DNA from: Trametopsis cervina
Lineage: Eukaryota > Basidiomycota > Agaricomycetes > Polyporales > Irpicaceae
Reading direction: 5' to 3'
NCBI GenBank assembly: GCA_022385755.1
Contig: MU278353.1
Coordinates: 581,000-644,999, forward strand
DNA length: 64,000 bases
The notes under the pieces are model-generated. The model was not told the DNA's origin and did no database searches. It saw nothing but the letters and a program-made list of their open reading frames with translations. Of this stretch, positions 21,743 to 32,860 are shown in pieces. A program made the position numbers and the translations under genes. The first letter of the stretch is position 1. The number at the start of each line of letters is the position of its first letter.

Positions 21743-24700
21743 ATGTCTCGGAAGCTGGACCCAACGGACATCCCCATCCTTACACAACGACCTCCGAACT
21801 CAGGAACTATTCGACGAGCAAAGACTCTCACTCGCCCAGAACGTAGCGTTGCGCCAGTACCTCTTATTACACCGCAGAGTGCACCAATACCAGGAACAGC
21901 CGCAACAGCACAACCAGAAGCCTCTAACGACCTTGACGCATGGCGGATATTCTCTCGCGTGGTTACCTTCTGGGCCCCCGGTGTCCTTCTCCGTTCCCTC
22001 GGTGGGCTGAAGGACAAGCAGATGCAGCAAGCCTGGAGAGAGAAGATAGCGCTTTGCTTTATCATTGCCATTCTCTGCGCCGTTATGGGCTTCCTTACCG
22101 TAGGGTTTCAGAAGGTGTTATGCCCTGAAAGTGCACAGACAGCGGGAAGATTTTCGCGCATTGGCACCCGCCCGAATACGCTTGGGGTGCAAGGCTTTCT
22201 TTTTGACGTAAACAAGATCCCCGCCGTCAACGGTGTTAATTTCCAGACTCTCCTCAAGTCGCCAGGACAAGACATAACGACATACTTTCAGCGCGATCAA
22301 TCCAAGTATCCCGCCTGCAAAGGTCTCTCCTTCCCCGCTGCTTCGGAGAATCCATGCGCAAATAATGCGTGTCCCCTCCCCACCCTCAGCATTACCACTC
22401 TTAATAACCTAGGACTGTCTAACACCAGCCTTGTGGTAGGGTATGATTGGGATGACGTCGCGAAGATGAACAACTATCTCGTACTGGATGGCGCGGTTCT
22501 CAACATGAACTCTTACATGTCCCTTCATCCCAATCCCATCCCCAGTGATCCTGTCGACGCTGCCATTCGCACCATCTTGCAGAAGCTGCCGGGAGACAGC
22601 GGGAAGGACGGTACCCGTCTTTTCATGTTCCATCCCGACACTCAGTCCGCTGTCCCGTGCCTCGTACAAAGATATTATGCGGGTAACATCGACAAAGTCA
22701 CTCCTGGCTGCTTTGTATCCCAGCTCATTCTCTATGCTGGGCTCATTGTCATTCTCTCTCTCGTCCTCGTCCGGTTCGTGATGGCTTGCGTTTTCAACTG
22801 GTTCCTTTCTGCCAGGCTCGCTGGTCCTCCGGACAAATCATCGTTGAATCGCTCTGCCATTAGTCCTGCGGTCATGCCAGAAGGAGCGAATGTCTCGATC
22901 GACAACCCACTCGGTACTGCGCCCTGGGCCGGCCCCTCGGGTAGCAAAAAGCTTACGAAGGCAGGCAAATCGGCTCGGTCCCTGGCATCCTCTAACTCGA
23001 CACTTGTCAACTCCGAAGGTCCGGCTCCTATCATGAGCCTCGCACACATCGGCGCTGAATTGTTCGCCGTCTGCTTGGTTACGTGCTATTCGGAGGGCGA
23101 AGAGTCCCTGAGAACGACACTCGACTCTATATCCACAACCACCTATTCCGACGCGCGCAAGCTACTTTTTGTGGTGGCAGATGGCATGATCACCGGAGCA
23201 GGAGAGAAGCGCAGTACTCCTGACATTTGTGTTAGTCTGTTGGAGGCGGATCCGCGGTTCGGGAACCCAGTGCCCATGAGTTATGGTGCTGTTGGTGCAG
23301 GCGCGAAGGCAGAGAACAGGGCGATGGTTTATGCAGGACATTACAGTGAGTCCTACCAACATGTTTGGTGTGCGTCAAGTTCTCAACTTCGGCCCGTAGC
23401 CGTGGCTGGTCGTCGAACACCCACTGTTATTGTGGTTAAGTGTGGCACAGAAGCGGAAGCGGCGACGGACAAGAAGCCTGGTAACCGCGGGAAGCGCGAC
23501 AGTCAACTCATCCTCATGAACTTCTTCTCCCGTGTCACGTACAATGACCGCATGACTCCGCTGGATTTCGACCTGTTCCGCAAGATACATATCCTGATGG
23601 GCGTCACACCTGACTTCTTTGAGGTCTGCCTCATGGTAAGTTGGGATTACTTGAATTGGTTTCATTGGCAGCTGAGCTTACCGAAATGCAGGTCGACGCT
23701 GATACGAAGGTCTTCCCGGATTCTCTGAAATCCCTCGTGAACTGCATGCATCACGATCAGATGATAATGGGAGTGTGTGGCGAAACACGTATAGCCAATA
23801 AGCGGCAGTCATGGGTCACCGCCATTCAAGTATTTGAGTACTTCATCTCCCATCATCTCGCCAAAGCGTTCGAATCGGTGTTCGGTGGTGTCTCTTGTCT
23901 TCCCGGATGTTTCTCCATGTTCAGGTTGAAGGCTCGAAAATCCACCGGCGAGGACTGGGTTCCGCTCATCATCAAGCCAGAAATCGTGAAAGAATACAGT
24001 CAAAGCGTCGTGACAACTCTTCACCAGAAGAACCTCCTGCTCTTGGGAGAGGATCGTTTCCTCACCACCATCCTCATTCGAACCTTCCCGAATCGAAAGA
24101 TGATGTTCTTGCCACAAGCACGGTGTAGAACTGTCGTTCCTGACACTTTCAGTATCTTGCTTTCGCAGCGGCGTCGGTGGATCAACTCGACTATCCACAA
24201 TCTCATGGAGCTCGTCCTCGTTCGGAATCTGTGCGGTACTTTCTGCTTCAGCATGCAGTTTGTCGTCTTCATGGACTTGTTGGGAACGGTCGTACTTCCG
24301 ATCGCTATCACGCTGACGTATACGCTCATTGTGGACATGGCTCTACATCCGCCGAAGACTTTCGAGGAGGCGATCCCTCTCATGCTCCTTGTTGCTGTGC
24401 TTGGTCTTCCCGCGGTGCTTATCCTTATAACGACGCGGAAGGTTGTCTACGTCTTCTGGATGTTGATTTACCTGCTCGCGCTGCCCGTATGGAATTTGGT
24501 CCTACCTGTTTATGCGTTTTGGCATTTCGACGACTTCTCATGGGGTGAAACAAGGTTAGTTCGCCAATCAGTTCGTCACCTACCCGCCTACTCACTTAAC
24601 CGACCCATACAGAAAAGTAGAGGGTGAAACGAAGAGTGAATCTCATGGTGAAGGCGGTCCATCACGCGGTGTTATCAACGTCCCGTTACGCCGATGGGAA

Positions 24701-25267
24701 GACTGGGAGCGTTCGCGTCTGCGCAAGTTGCGTCGGGAAGAGAGGAGGCGGAGGGAGTTTGAGAAGCAACACGGCGGCTACATGACTGCCACTGGGGAGT
24801 TGACCGTTCGGGGGGACACTCTGAGTCAATATGACGGCTCTGATACTATGTCCATCACGTCATCCGAAGACGACCATTGGGGAACACAGATAGGTGGCTA
24901 CAATGAGAACCATCCGCTCTACCCACCGCCACCAGTTGGCCTGAACTCCCAGGCGTTCGCAAGCGCTGAGTCAATTGCGGCGACGGATCTAGAAGCTATG
25001 CTTGAAGTGGGCTTCGACGAGCCGAAGGGACAGCTCTTAGGTCCTCGGTCAATGGAGCCGCGATATCAGCTAGGGAACGGCTATACACCGCTATCTCGAT
25101 CGACCTCACCTGGTAATGAATCACCCATCTCTCCCTTACGGCCAACTAACGCCGTCAGCTCAGGGAGAGATGAGCATCAAACCCATGCGAAGAAGCGTAG
25201 TGGCGGGCGGTCTGGGACAAGAGAATATGGGCCGCTAGGCCCGCTGGATCCAAGTTCGCGCTTTTGA
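21743..25267 (+). CDS. Chitin synthase, class IV (Chs3-like)
   Basis: Plasma-membrane family 2 glycosyltransferase polymerising UDP-GlcNAc into cell-wall chitin. Exons 21743-23345, 23400-23635, 23692-24554 and 24613-25267 give 1118 aa. The N-terminus has the TLTRPER motif seen in Chs3-like proteins. Hydrophobic segments near residues 110-130 and 330-355 flank an extracellular cysteine-containing region. The catalytic core shows [41 protein letters not shown] and [10 protein letters not shown] (the QRRRW signature), followed by three or more transmembrane helices and a low-complexity cytosolic tail. The first intron (23346-23399) is 54 nt with no stop and would add 18 foreign residues if left in; removing it restores [20 protein letters not shown]. 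Confidence 0.96.
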
Positions 25268-25905
25268 TATCACCGGATCGCGAACTTCATGACGATGACG
25301 ACCACACGAGGTTCTCGGATGCCTCGCTCTTTCGCACTCTCATTTTGCTTCCTTACGTGGACAAACCCTCCAACATACGGACCATCTTGTAATCGTCCTT
25401 ATACGCTATACACATACCCTCTCTCCCCATACCTCTTGTGACGATCCCTGTCCTCCCTTTTCCAGACCTTCTTGTCCCAGTTGGTCGACACCACCGTCCC
25501 GCCTTGACTTCGACCCTTCTAATACGTACCGCAGCCCCGTTTGAGCAGGCCTCTAGGCATCTCACCCTAGTACCGTCACCTCACACACTATCCCCATCGC
25601 TGGTCGTCGTCGCTCCGCCCCCTCATGACTGCCCCATATCTTTCCCATATTAGTCCTGACACCACGCATTGCATTCTTCCCCCTCCTCTCTGGCCCATCG
25701 TCGTCTCTCATTCTCCACTGCTGCATGTTGACTAGTCTCGCCTTACTTTAGAACTTCGCTCGGACGCTCCAACAAACTGCATACGGAATTCGATTATTCT
25801 AGGTTCCCCGAATAAATGTGTGAAAAACAGTACTAGATGCGATGCGAGCATGGGTGTGATTACAAGTAATGCGACAAGAAACAAGGGTTTATATATGATA
25901 CTGCA
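25268..25905. other. Convergent 3' region, no gene seen
   Basis: Lies between the 3' ends of chitin synthase (plus) and the dysferlin-domain gene (minus). The plus strand is C/T-rich. Presumably 3' UTRs. Confidence 0.6.
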
Positions 25906-27589
25906 CTATCCTATACTGCCACCTCGGACGGCAGCCTTCAGCCGTTGTCGGAGCCGAGAGCGATCGTCCTCTGCACTGCTTTCGAGCGTCCCTACCGAGA
26001 TTGGTGAGACCGCTGGCGGGAGCGGCGCATGGCCATCCGACGGGCTTGGTGATGCGAGATTTATTGGCGGCGGGGGCAGCGAGCGAGCGAGAGAAGCCGG
26101 CGATTGATCTACCCGTATACCTACTTCTCCGGCGTCGACGTAGTCAACTGTTTCCGTTAAGACAGCCACGCGTGTCCACTTTCGATACCGAGTGTACTGT
26201 GTGAGGCAAATGTAACCGTGATTAGTTAGATCGTTCGGGCGCGGGATGAGCACGGCCAGGGAGACAGATGCACGAACCTTCCCGATACCGCCCTTCGCGC
26301 TGCCGTTTTCCCATTTGTTGTCGCCATACACCCAGCCGTCGGCATCCGTGTACGGCTCCTCCTGCACGGCCTCACCTGCCCGTTCCGTACGTCTCGTTTC
26401 TCCGTCTCCGTCTCCCTCCTCCTTCCTCAGTCTTTCGGGGCTCGCGTCACTTGCGCTCGCCTGCCGCATCTTGCCAGCGGCCTTCAGTATCCTTGTCGCA
26501 CTCGCCGTCGCGCCCTCCTCCTGCAGACTCGGCAACGGCTTCTCCACGCGTGCTGAGCTCGGTGAACCCTCACGTCGCACGACGACTTTCCACTCTGGTT
26601 CTTCCCATGTCCAGCGCGCCATGCGTTTTATGCGTCCATTCTTCTTTGAGGGGTTAGGGTCGGGGAGGTAGACAGTAGTGGGCGTGGGGAGAGAAAAGAC
26701 GGCGGGTGGGGAGACGGGCTGTTGGTTGTTCGTGCACCAGGAGGGACGTTCGCCGGGGAGGAGCGCAGCGGTGAAGTCAAGGCCCATCCACCAGCGCTGG
26801 TTTTCGTAGATCGTAAACAGGAAACGTACACGGACTGGTGTCGGTGCGGATGGAGCAGCTGCGTTGGTCGTGAGAGAAGTGGATGAAGGGCCTTCGGAGG
26901 GACCGATCCGAGGAGGAAGTGGAAGTCCGGTTATACGGGACCAAGCGTAGTAGGATGCCCAACGGACGTGTGCGCTGCGCAGGATGGCACGTCTGATGAG
27001 CAGGGCCCAGCGAGCACGCCAGGTGAGGAGTATCGTTCCTACGAGCGCGATGAGTACACGCAGCCGGACGAGGTAGGTCAGAGCCAGGTACGGCACATAG
27101 AAAAATGCGATTGTGCGTGCGATGACAGTGAGGTTGAGGTGTTGTTCCGAGAGAGGATTTGGTGGAGGGGTTGGAAGGAGGGATTGAATAAGACTGAGGG
27201 CTACGATGGCTTGTTGCAAGTTGTCTTCATCGTTCAGAGCGGGCGGTTCGTGTCGTTGATATCGACGTGAGATTACAACAAGTGCACATAATAGGACGGG
27301 TAGTCCGTATCTGTAGCATAAAATTTCAGGTATGTGTTCGTGTGACCAAAGGTAGCAGGACGTACCGTAAAGCGGCATTGGAGCACAAACACACGGCCCA
27401 CCACGCCGCCAGAGCCAGCCAGCTTTCTTCCCACCGCGACTTCCAACTGACGATCTCCAAAAGACGTCGGATTCGTAGCAGGTACGGCGCGAGCCCAACG
27501 AGGGCGACGGTGAGCGGAGACGGAAGCGTGTTCAACAGCTGAGCGAGCGGTGGACGGGCGCCGGCGGCATCTTGTACAACTTTTGACAT
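25906..27589 (-). CDS. Dysferlin-domain peroxisomal membrane protein (Pex30/Pex31-like)
   Basis: Exons (minus) 27366-27589, 26278-27310 and 25906-26196 give 515 aa. The N-terminal third carries long hydrophobic hairpins (LAALAAWWAVCL, GLPVLLCALVVI, LIALVGTILLTW), as in the reticulon-like region of Pex24/Pex29-32 proteins. Then come a DysFN segment (FTIYENQRWWMGLDF), a long variable linker, and a DysFC segment split by an intron (DGWVYGDNKWENGSAKGG...YTRYRKWTRVAVL). Family members sit at ER-peroxisome contacts and regulate peroxisome number and size. The intron at 26197-26277 is 81 nt, free of stops, with a CTAAC-type branch site; splicing it joins the two halves of DysFC. Confidence 0.88.
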
Positions 27590-28585
27590 TGGTATTAGAG
27601 TATAGTTACAGTCCTAGTGGTGGCATTGGTCGTGTACGCGAGAGATGAGGGTAGCAGTGAAAGGCTAGTATCGATGCACGGTGTGCTGGCCGACGAGCAT
27701 GTCATAGATGCACAGTCATATCGTGGCAGTAAATCACGAGCTTCGCACGCTTGACGCCACAAAGTCCTTCACCTTCCCTTTCTGCTCAAAGTCTAGGCAC
27801 GGGAGCTTTTGTGCTCGTGTCGAAACTATTGCGCTCGTTAAGCAACTTATGCGCTATGTTGTGGTTCGTCTTGATTTATGATGTGGATGTGCATATGATT
27901 GAGAGGTATTTCTTATAAACAAAAGAAAGCAAGGAATTGGCAGACATGATCTATACATTTTTGACGTAGTTTAGCAGGCGATGGTGGAAGATCGAGATGC
28001 AAGATTATAATTCTAGAAGTTACATGAAAACTGCTAAGGCTTGAGCTGATATGCCAAGATATTCCCTTAGATATTATTACATGAAATCTCTCCAAACGCG
28101 TTAGCCTAGGTCTACACCGACGCCGAGCAGTGCCAGGTATTCCGAGCGTCTGGTAAAAGCTGTGATGAGTTCGACTGCCCGCCTACCTCCTCAGATGAAA
28201 GCCTGCGACTTCCAAGATGTATTCGCGAGCGCACAAAACATTGACCAGTGAATGTTACATCATCACCCATGTCTCATTGGACGGCTGCTATGATGGGTAG
28301 TCGTGAATCCGTTTGAATTCTAAGGGAGCAATTGGATTAGTTGCTTATTTATTGACACTCAGATATAAAGTTTTACATTGGCAAGGGCGTACGACTTTGC
28401 GTTTTGATCATGAACGAAGCCTGGCCAACATCACCTACGATCGGGCAGGCGCATCATATTGATGGCACATCCAGGCGCATCATCCCGTCCCTGGCGCTTA
28501 CTTGTAAACATCAACTTGAACTTCAGCCTCGACTCAGTACTCCGCGGCAGCTGCACACTCGTAGAACTGGCCACTCTACAGTCCA
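27590..28585. other. Intergenic, about 1 kb, divergent promoters
   Basis: Lies between the dysferlin-domain gene (minus) and GPI18 (plus). AT-rich in the middle (about 27850-28100). No gene or clear promoter element identified. Confidence 0.5.
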
Positions 28586-29979
28586 ATGCCGCAGGCTACA
28601 TCTGAACATATTGCAAGTCATCTACGAACATTGCGTATTGCGTCCATTGCGGCATGGTTATGCACGGTGTTCCTCTTGTATGCGTCCTCGCTCCTACCGC
28701 TGTTTGATTCTTCTCCAAGAGTAGTCCTCCCCGAACAAAGCCTGAGCACCCGCTTGGTGTCACCGCTTCTGCGCTGGGATGCTTTTCACTTCCTGCACAT
28801 CGCTCAAAACGGCTACACTTACGAGCAAAATTGGGCTTTCTTACCCGGAATTGCCCACATCATGACCTTTCCTGCCCGGTTTCTGGAATACACTGGTCTT
28901 ACGGATGCCTCCAATGAATCCCTTTCAGCAGCTTCCCTGCTAGGATCTGCCTCCATGCTTTCAATATTCTGTGGCACTACGGAACTGCTATACCGTTTGA
29001 CCCTGCTTCACTTTAAGTCTCCATCCCTGGCGTATCTGACTGCGCTGCTGTCATTGCTATCTAGCAGCCCTGCAATATCGCGGTTTTCTGCGTATAATGA
29101 GCCTTTCTTTACTTATCTCTCTTATCGAGGTACGTCCCTGAAGCGGTGCACTCGATTCCAACTAATAATATATCACAGGCATGCTAAGCTGTGCCACACA
29201 TGATATATGGAAAGCCACAGGTTTCTTCGTGGCTGCTGCGTGGCTTCGTTCGAATGGATTCATGCTCGCTGGATTCGTTGTATGGGATGCAATATTCAGA
29301 CCCCTTTTGGGTAACAAACGAGTTCGTGTTCCATCCGCTATCTTTGCTTTTGCTGATACATTTCCAGGTTTCTACTGCTCATATCATGCAAGCAGTGCTC
29401 TCAACCCTGTGTATCTGCGCTCCGTTTGCGATTCATCAATACACCGCGTATCGCGCATTCTGCATGCATGGTGAACACCCCTCATGGTGTTCGTACAGGG
29501 TCCCCTCTATCTACGGCTATGTGCAGGACAGGTACTGGAACGTCGGTTTCTTGCGCTATTGGACACCAGCACAGCTTCCGAATATATTGCTCGCTGCCCC
29601 TATCTTAATATCCATCTTCTCGTTCAGTTTCTCACACCTTCGCGCCAGCACCCTCCCTGCCCTCTTGCGGCACCCACTCATCTCCGCGCACCCTGTCGCC
29701 CTCCGACTTCATGCGGTGTGCATGCCCAACAAATCCATCTTCTGGCAAGAATCGATCATACCTCACATTCTACACTCGCTAGTCATGTGCAGTATCTTGC
29801 TGTTTGCTGCCCATACCCAGATCACTCTCCGACTAGCCGCGTCAATGCCGACAACCTTTTGGGCAGCAGCTCATCTTATGGTTCAGCGTCCTCGTGCTGG
29901 AAGGTGGTGGGTGGCATGGAGCGTGGTATGGGGTGCAACATCAATCATCCTCTGGGCTGTGTTTCTTCCTCCTGCATAA
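28586..29979 (+). CDS. GPI18: GPI mannosyltransferase 2 (PIG-V/Gpi18)
   Basis: ER membrane enzyme adding the second mannose during GPI-anchor synthesis. Exons 28586-29129, 29179-29321 and 29368-29979 give 432 aa. The signature near the N-terminus RWDAFHFLHIAQNGY...E.NWAFLPG is the conserved luminal catalytic region with the acidic RWD motif. Further matches are FSAYNEPFF, RSNGFMLAG, CAPFAIHQYTAYRAFC and YGYVQDRYWNVGFLRYW. Multiple transmembrane helices are present throughout. The second intron uses a GTTCGT donor; this join keeps LLGNKR adjacent to VSTAHIMQAVLS in frame. Confidence 0.94.
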
Positions 29980-30190
29980 TATTAAACAAGAACATCATAT
30001 TGACATACATGGGGTCAATTCGCTAAACTACGTCGGCAGCAACATACGTGAAACGATTGAAAGGCTCTGGGGGAAAGGGTATATTAGCCCTTCAGTCGTT
30101 CCACATCGGCCATAATTGTACGTGGCACAATCGAAAGACGCTGGGAAAAAAGGGTATCTTTGAGCTTCAGCTATGCCATCGACCATCTTG

Positions 30191-31095
30191 TCAGGTAGTC
30201 CAGTGCCGCGATGGCGGTTCGGGCCCCCGCGTTCGTGGTGCAGGGTACTGAACTGGCGGTGCGGGGTGCTGTACTGGTGGTCTGGGCTTCGGAACTGGCG
30301 CTGGCTTGTGAGCCTGTGCGGACTGGCCAGCCTGGGTTTGGTATGGATAAGCCCGGTCGTGCTGCGATGAACCCTCTAGGGAGGGCGGACTATGACTTTC
30401 TCCACCCCCTTGCTGGATCACATCATGCGCAAAGGTAGGGCCTGTTGACCAGAGCCCTCCGTACACCGGATATTGCTCTCCGTTTCCGTTGAAGTGCGAG
30501 GCGGTGCTGGATTCGGGCTCGGCGTGGTATATCGGTGGGTGGGTCGTAGGGTGGGGCGTAGGGGGAGACGCTACTGGAATGTATGGTGGTTGTTGTGCTG
30601 GCTCGTTTTGGGCATACAGCATCGATTGGTTGGTGGGGTTAGGCATACAGCCTCCCGGGAAGCTTGAAGCGGCTAGCACCATCAAGCCCGAAGGGAGTTG
30701 ACTGTACTCGGGGGAAGGTGTAGTTGGCCACAGTTGTCCCTGCTGACTCTGCGCGTGCAGCCCATAGGGTGGATGGTTCTGCGCATGCTGGAGGGGTGGC
30801 GGCGAGATGAAGCCGGGTTCGACAAAAGGTACGGGCGGGTAAGGTGGCGATTGAGACATCGGATAGCTACTGCTATGAGGGAGTATTAGGGTTGGTCATC
30901 CACGAACGTCATTGATTCTTACAATGGCTGACTGTTATCACCCATAGTCGAATGACGCTGCTCATACGCTCCGAAGGTGGAGTGTGGGTATCCGTTGCTA
31001 TGTGGCGTCTTCAGCGTTCGCAGTTATCGACTCACTGCCTGTACTCACTCTACACTGTAGTTCCGGTCTGGGGGTTGGGATGGATACCCGTTCAT
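30191..31095 (-). CDS. Proline/glutamine-rich hypothetical protein
   Basis: Not recognised. Exons (minus) 31049-31095, 30923-30997 and 30191-30872 give 267 aa, all joins GT-AG and in frame. The protein is almost entirely low-complexity, rich in P, Q, S, Y and H, ending in a run of PAPVPKPRPPVQ-type repeats; no membrane segment or signal peptide. Such composition suggests an intrinsically disordered scaffold or adaptor with many PxxP motifs that could bind SH3 or WW domains (inference). The start is the first ATG giving MNGYPSQPPDRNYS. Confidence 0.7.
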
Positions 31096-31940
31096 AACGC
31101 TCGGCAAAAGGTGGTGACTATGGGGAGGGGGGAGAGTCGGTTGGGTGATTGCGAGTTAGAAGGACGATCGGTTGAGCCGCTTTGAATATGTATATGTACA
31201 GGTGTGTGTATGGCGTTGCCTGTGCTCCTGTTCATTCACGTGGTCAGACAAACAAACCTTTTCTACCGTCTTTTTTCCAAAGTGATGCACAGGGACTATT
31301 TCAATACCTCGTCTGTGAATGCAGTGCTTCCGATAAGTACTTCCATGCATGACTGACCGTTGTGTTCATCCCCGTACGGCCAAAGCAGCCTTGCAGTAAC
31401 AGCGTGGCCTTGAATCTACACTGTTCTTCTCACACTCGCTGACGCCACCGCATGATCTTCCTCAGCCCGAGTTGGGATAGCACGCGCACAATATTTCCAA
31501 GACATACAGTCTCGCGACCCACCAAACGGACACTCTACAGTTTGATAACACTCAGCTGGGCACGTTATTCCTGTTGTCAAAGGTATCAGACACACACACC
31601 GCCTACCACGGGACTGCTAACACCATGCAGGGTTGAACGCTGCCTTGCTTCCGCCTCATGTTCAGCTCTCAGTGGCTGCAATACAGTCCCGTAAGATGAA
31701 CATTGAAGCGCCACGCTGTGTACAAGCCATATAGTACACTGTTGATGGAAATAATCGATCTATCAGTCATACAAATCAGGAGCACGACTGCTGCAAATCT
31801 AATAGTTATGGTCACCAGGTCGCAAACATTTCAGCCCAACAGCAATTAGGGACGACATAACTACCCAAGAAGCTTATTTGGTGGACTGTGTAATCGCATT
31901 CCTCTTCGGGTCAGCTGGACAGGAATTTAGTTGTCAGAAT
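31096..31940. other. Intergenic, no gene seen
   Basis: Lies upstream of the proline-rich gene and downstream of the small acidic gene. Short frames only, none recognisable. Confidence 0.5.
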
Positions 31941-32434
31941 TCAAAAGTGGGCAGAAATGCTGTCTCGCTGACCTGGCTTTTTAGAGGATGATGGCGGTGG
32001 CTTGGCAGTCCCTCTCGGGCCTGCCATCTGGGCGGTTGGTATACCTCGGGGTGCGAGACCTGCTTGATATGCTCTATCTGCGTCATCGTCATCCCCGTCA
32101 CTTGTCCATGCCAGACCCTCCAATTCATCGTCAATGGATAACCCCGCGTCACGTTTCCCCGGCTTCGTGGGTTGGCGCGCACGGACACTAGTTTGCTGGG
32201 TTTGAAAGGAGGGTGGTGGCTGCAAGGTTCGCCCTGCCTGAGACGCCACGGAGCTGCTTATACTGTCAGCTTCGACGACGAACACGTGTGACGTATAGCT
32301 GACCTTGTCACAGCTTCCTCCGAACTCATTGCTTTACTTGCTTCGGGCGTGGATTCTTCGTTGTGTCCTCCCATCCAGCTGCTATTGAACCACTGTAAGA
32401 GCTGTGTCCATGAGTTATATAGCCAGGTCGCCAT
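31941..32434 (-). CDS. Small hypothetical protein, acidic centre, basic C-terminus
   Basis: Not recognised. Two exons joined by a 43-nt intron (GTCAGC...ACAG, about 32264-32306) give roughly 150 aa. The N-terminus starts MATWLYNSWTQLLQWF, an amphipathic aromatic stretch that could attach to a membrane; the middle has an acidic SDGDDDDAD run and the end is lysine/proline-rich (KPPPSSSKKPG). The intron lies between AVT and SISSSV. Upstream in-frame sequence lacks another ATG. Confidence 0.55.
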
Positions 32435-32860
32435 TGTTGCGTAGGTAACAGTTGTGGGAAAAGTTAAGGAGTGCGGTGCATATCGGTCTTCGCCCTTTAT
32501 GCTATGCACCTACAGGCGAGACGCTGCCACGGATCGGTCTCAAGCTGCTGCTGAGGGACCTGCCTATTAGACAACGGCGGAAAGAAAATGAAGAGACCTT
32601 CGGCGCGGGTATGGCCAATTTCTTTTCAAATCAGCCACGCTTTCGATCCGCCGACCGGCATGGTTTGGGTCGCCAGACCTCGACACGCTTCGTTCTCCCA
32701 CAGCCCAGAACATGTTGGCGGTGCATGGCTGGAATGAGCGTTGCGGATGCGAAGCACCGTATAGCACTTTAATAACCTGGGTAACAGATAAATTACATTT
32801 TCTAAACGTCCGGGCGTGATGTATTGTATACCTGTCAGCAACAGCGCTACTTCTGAACAT

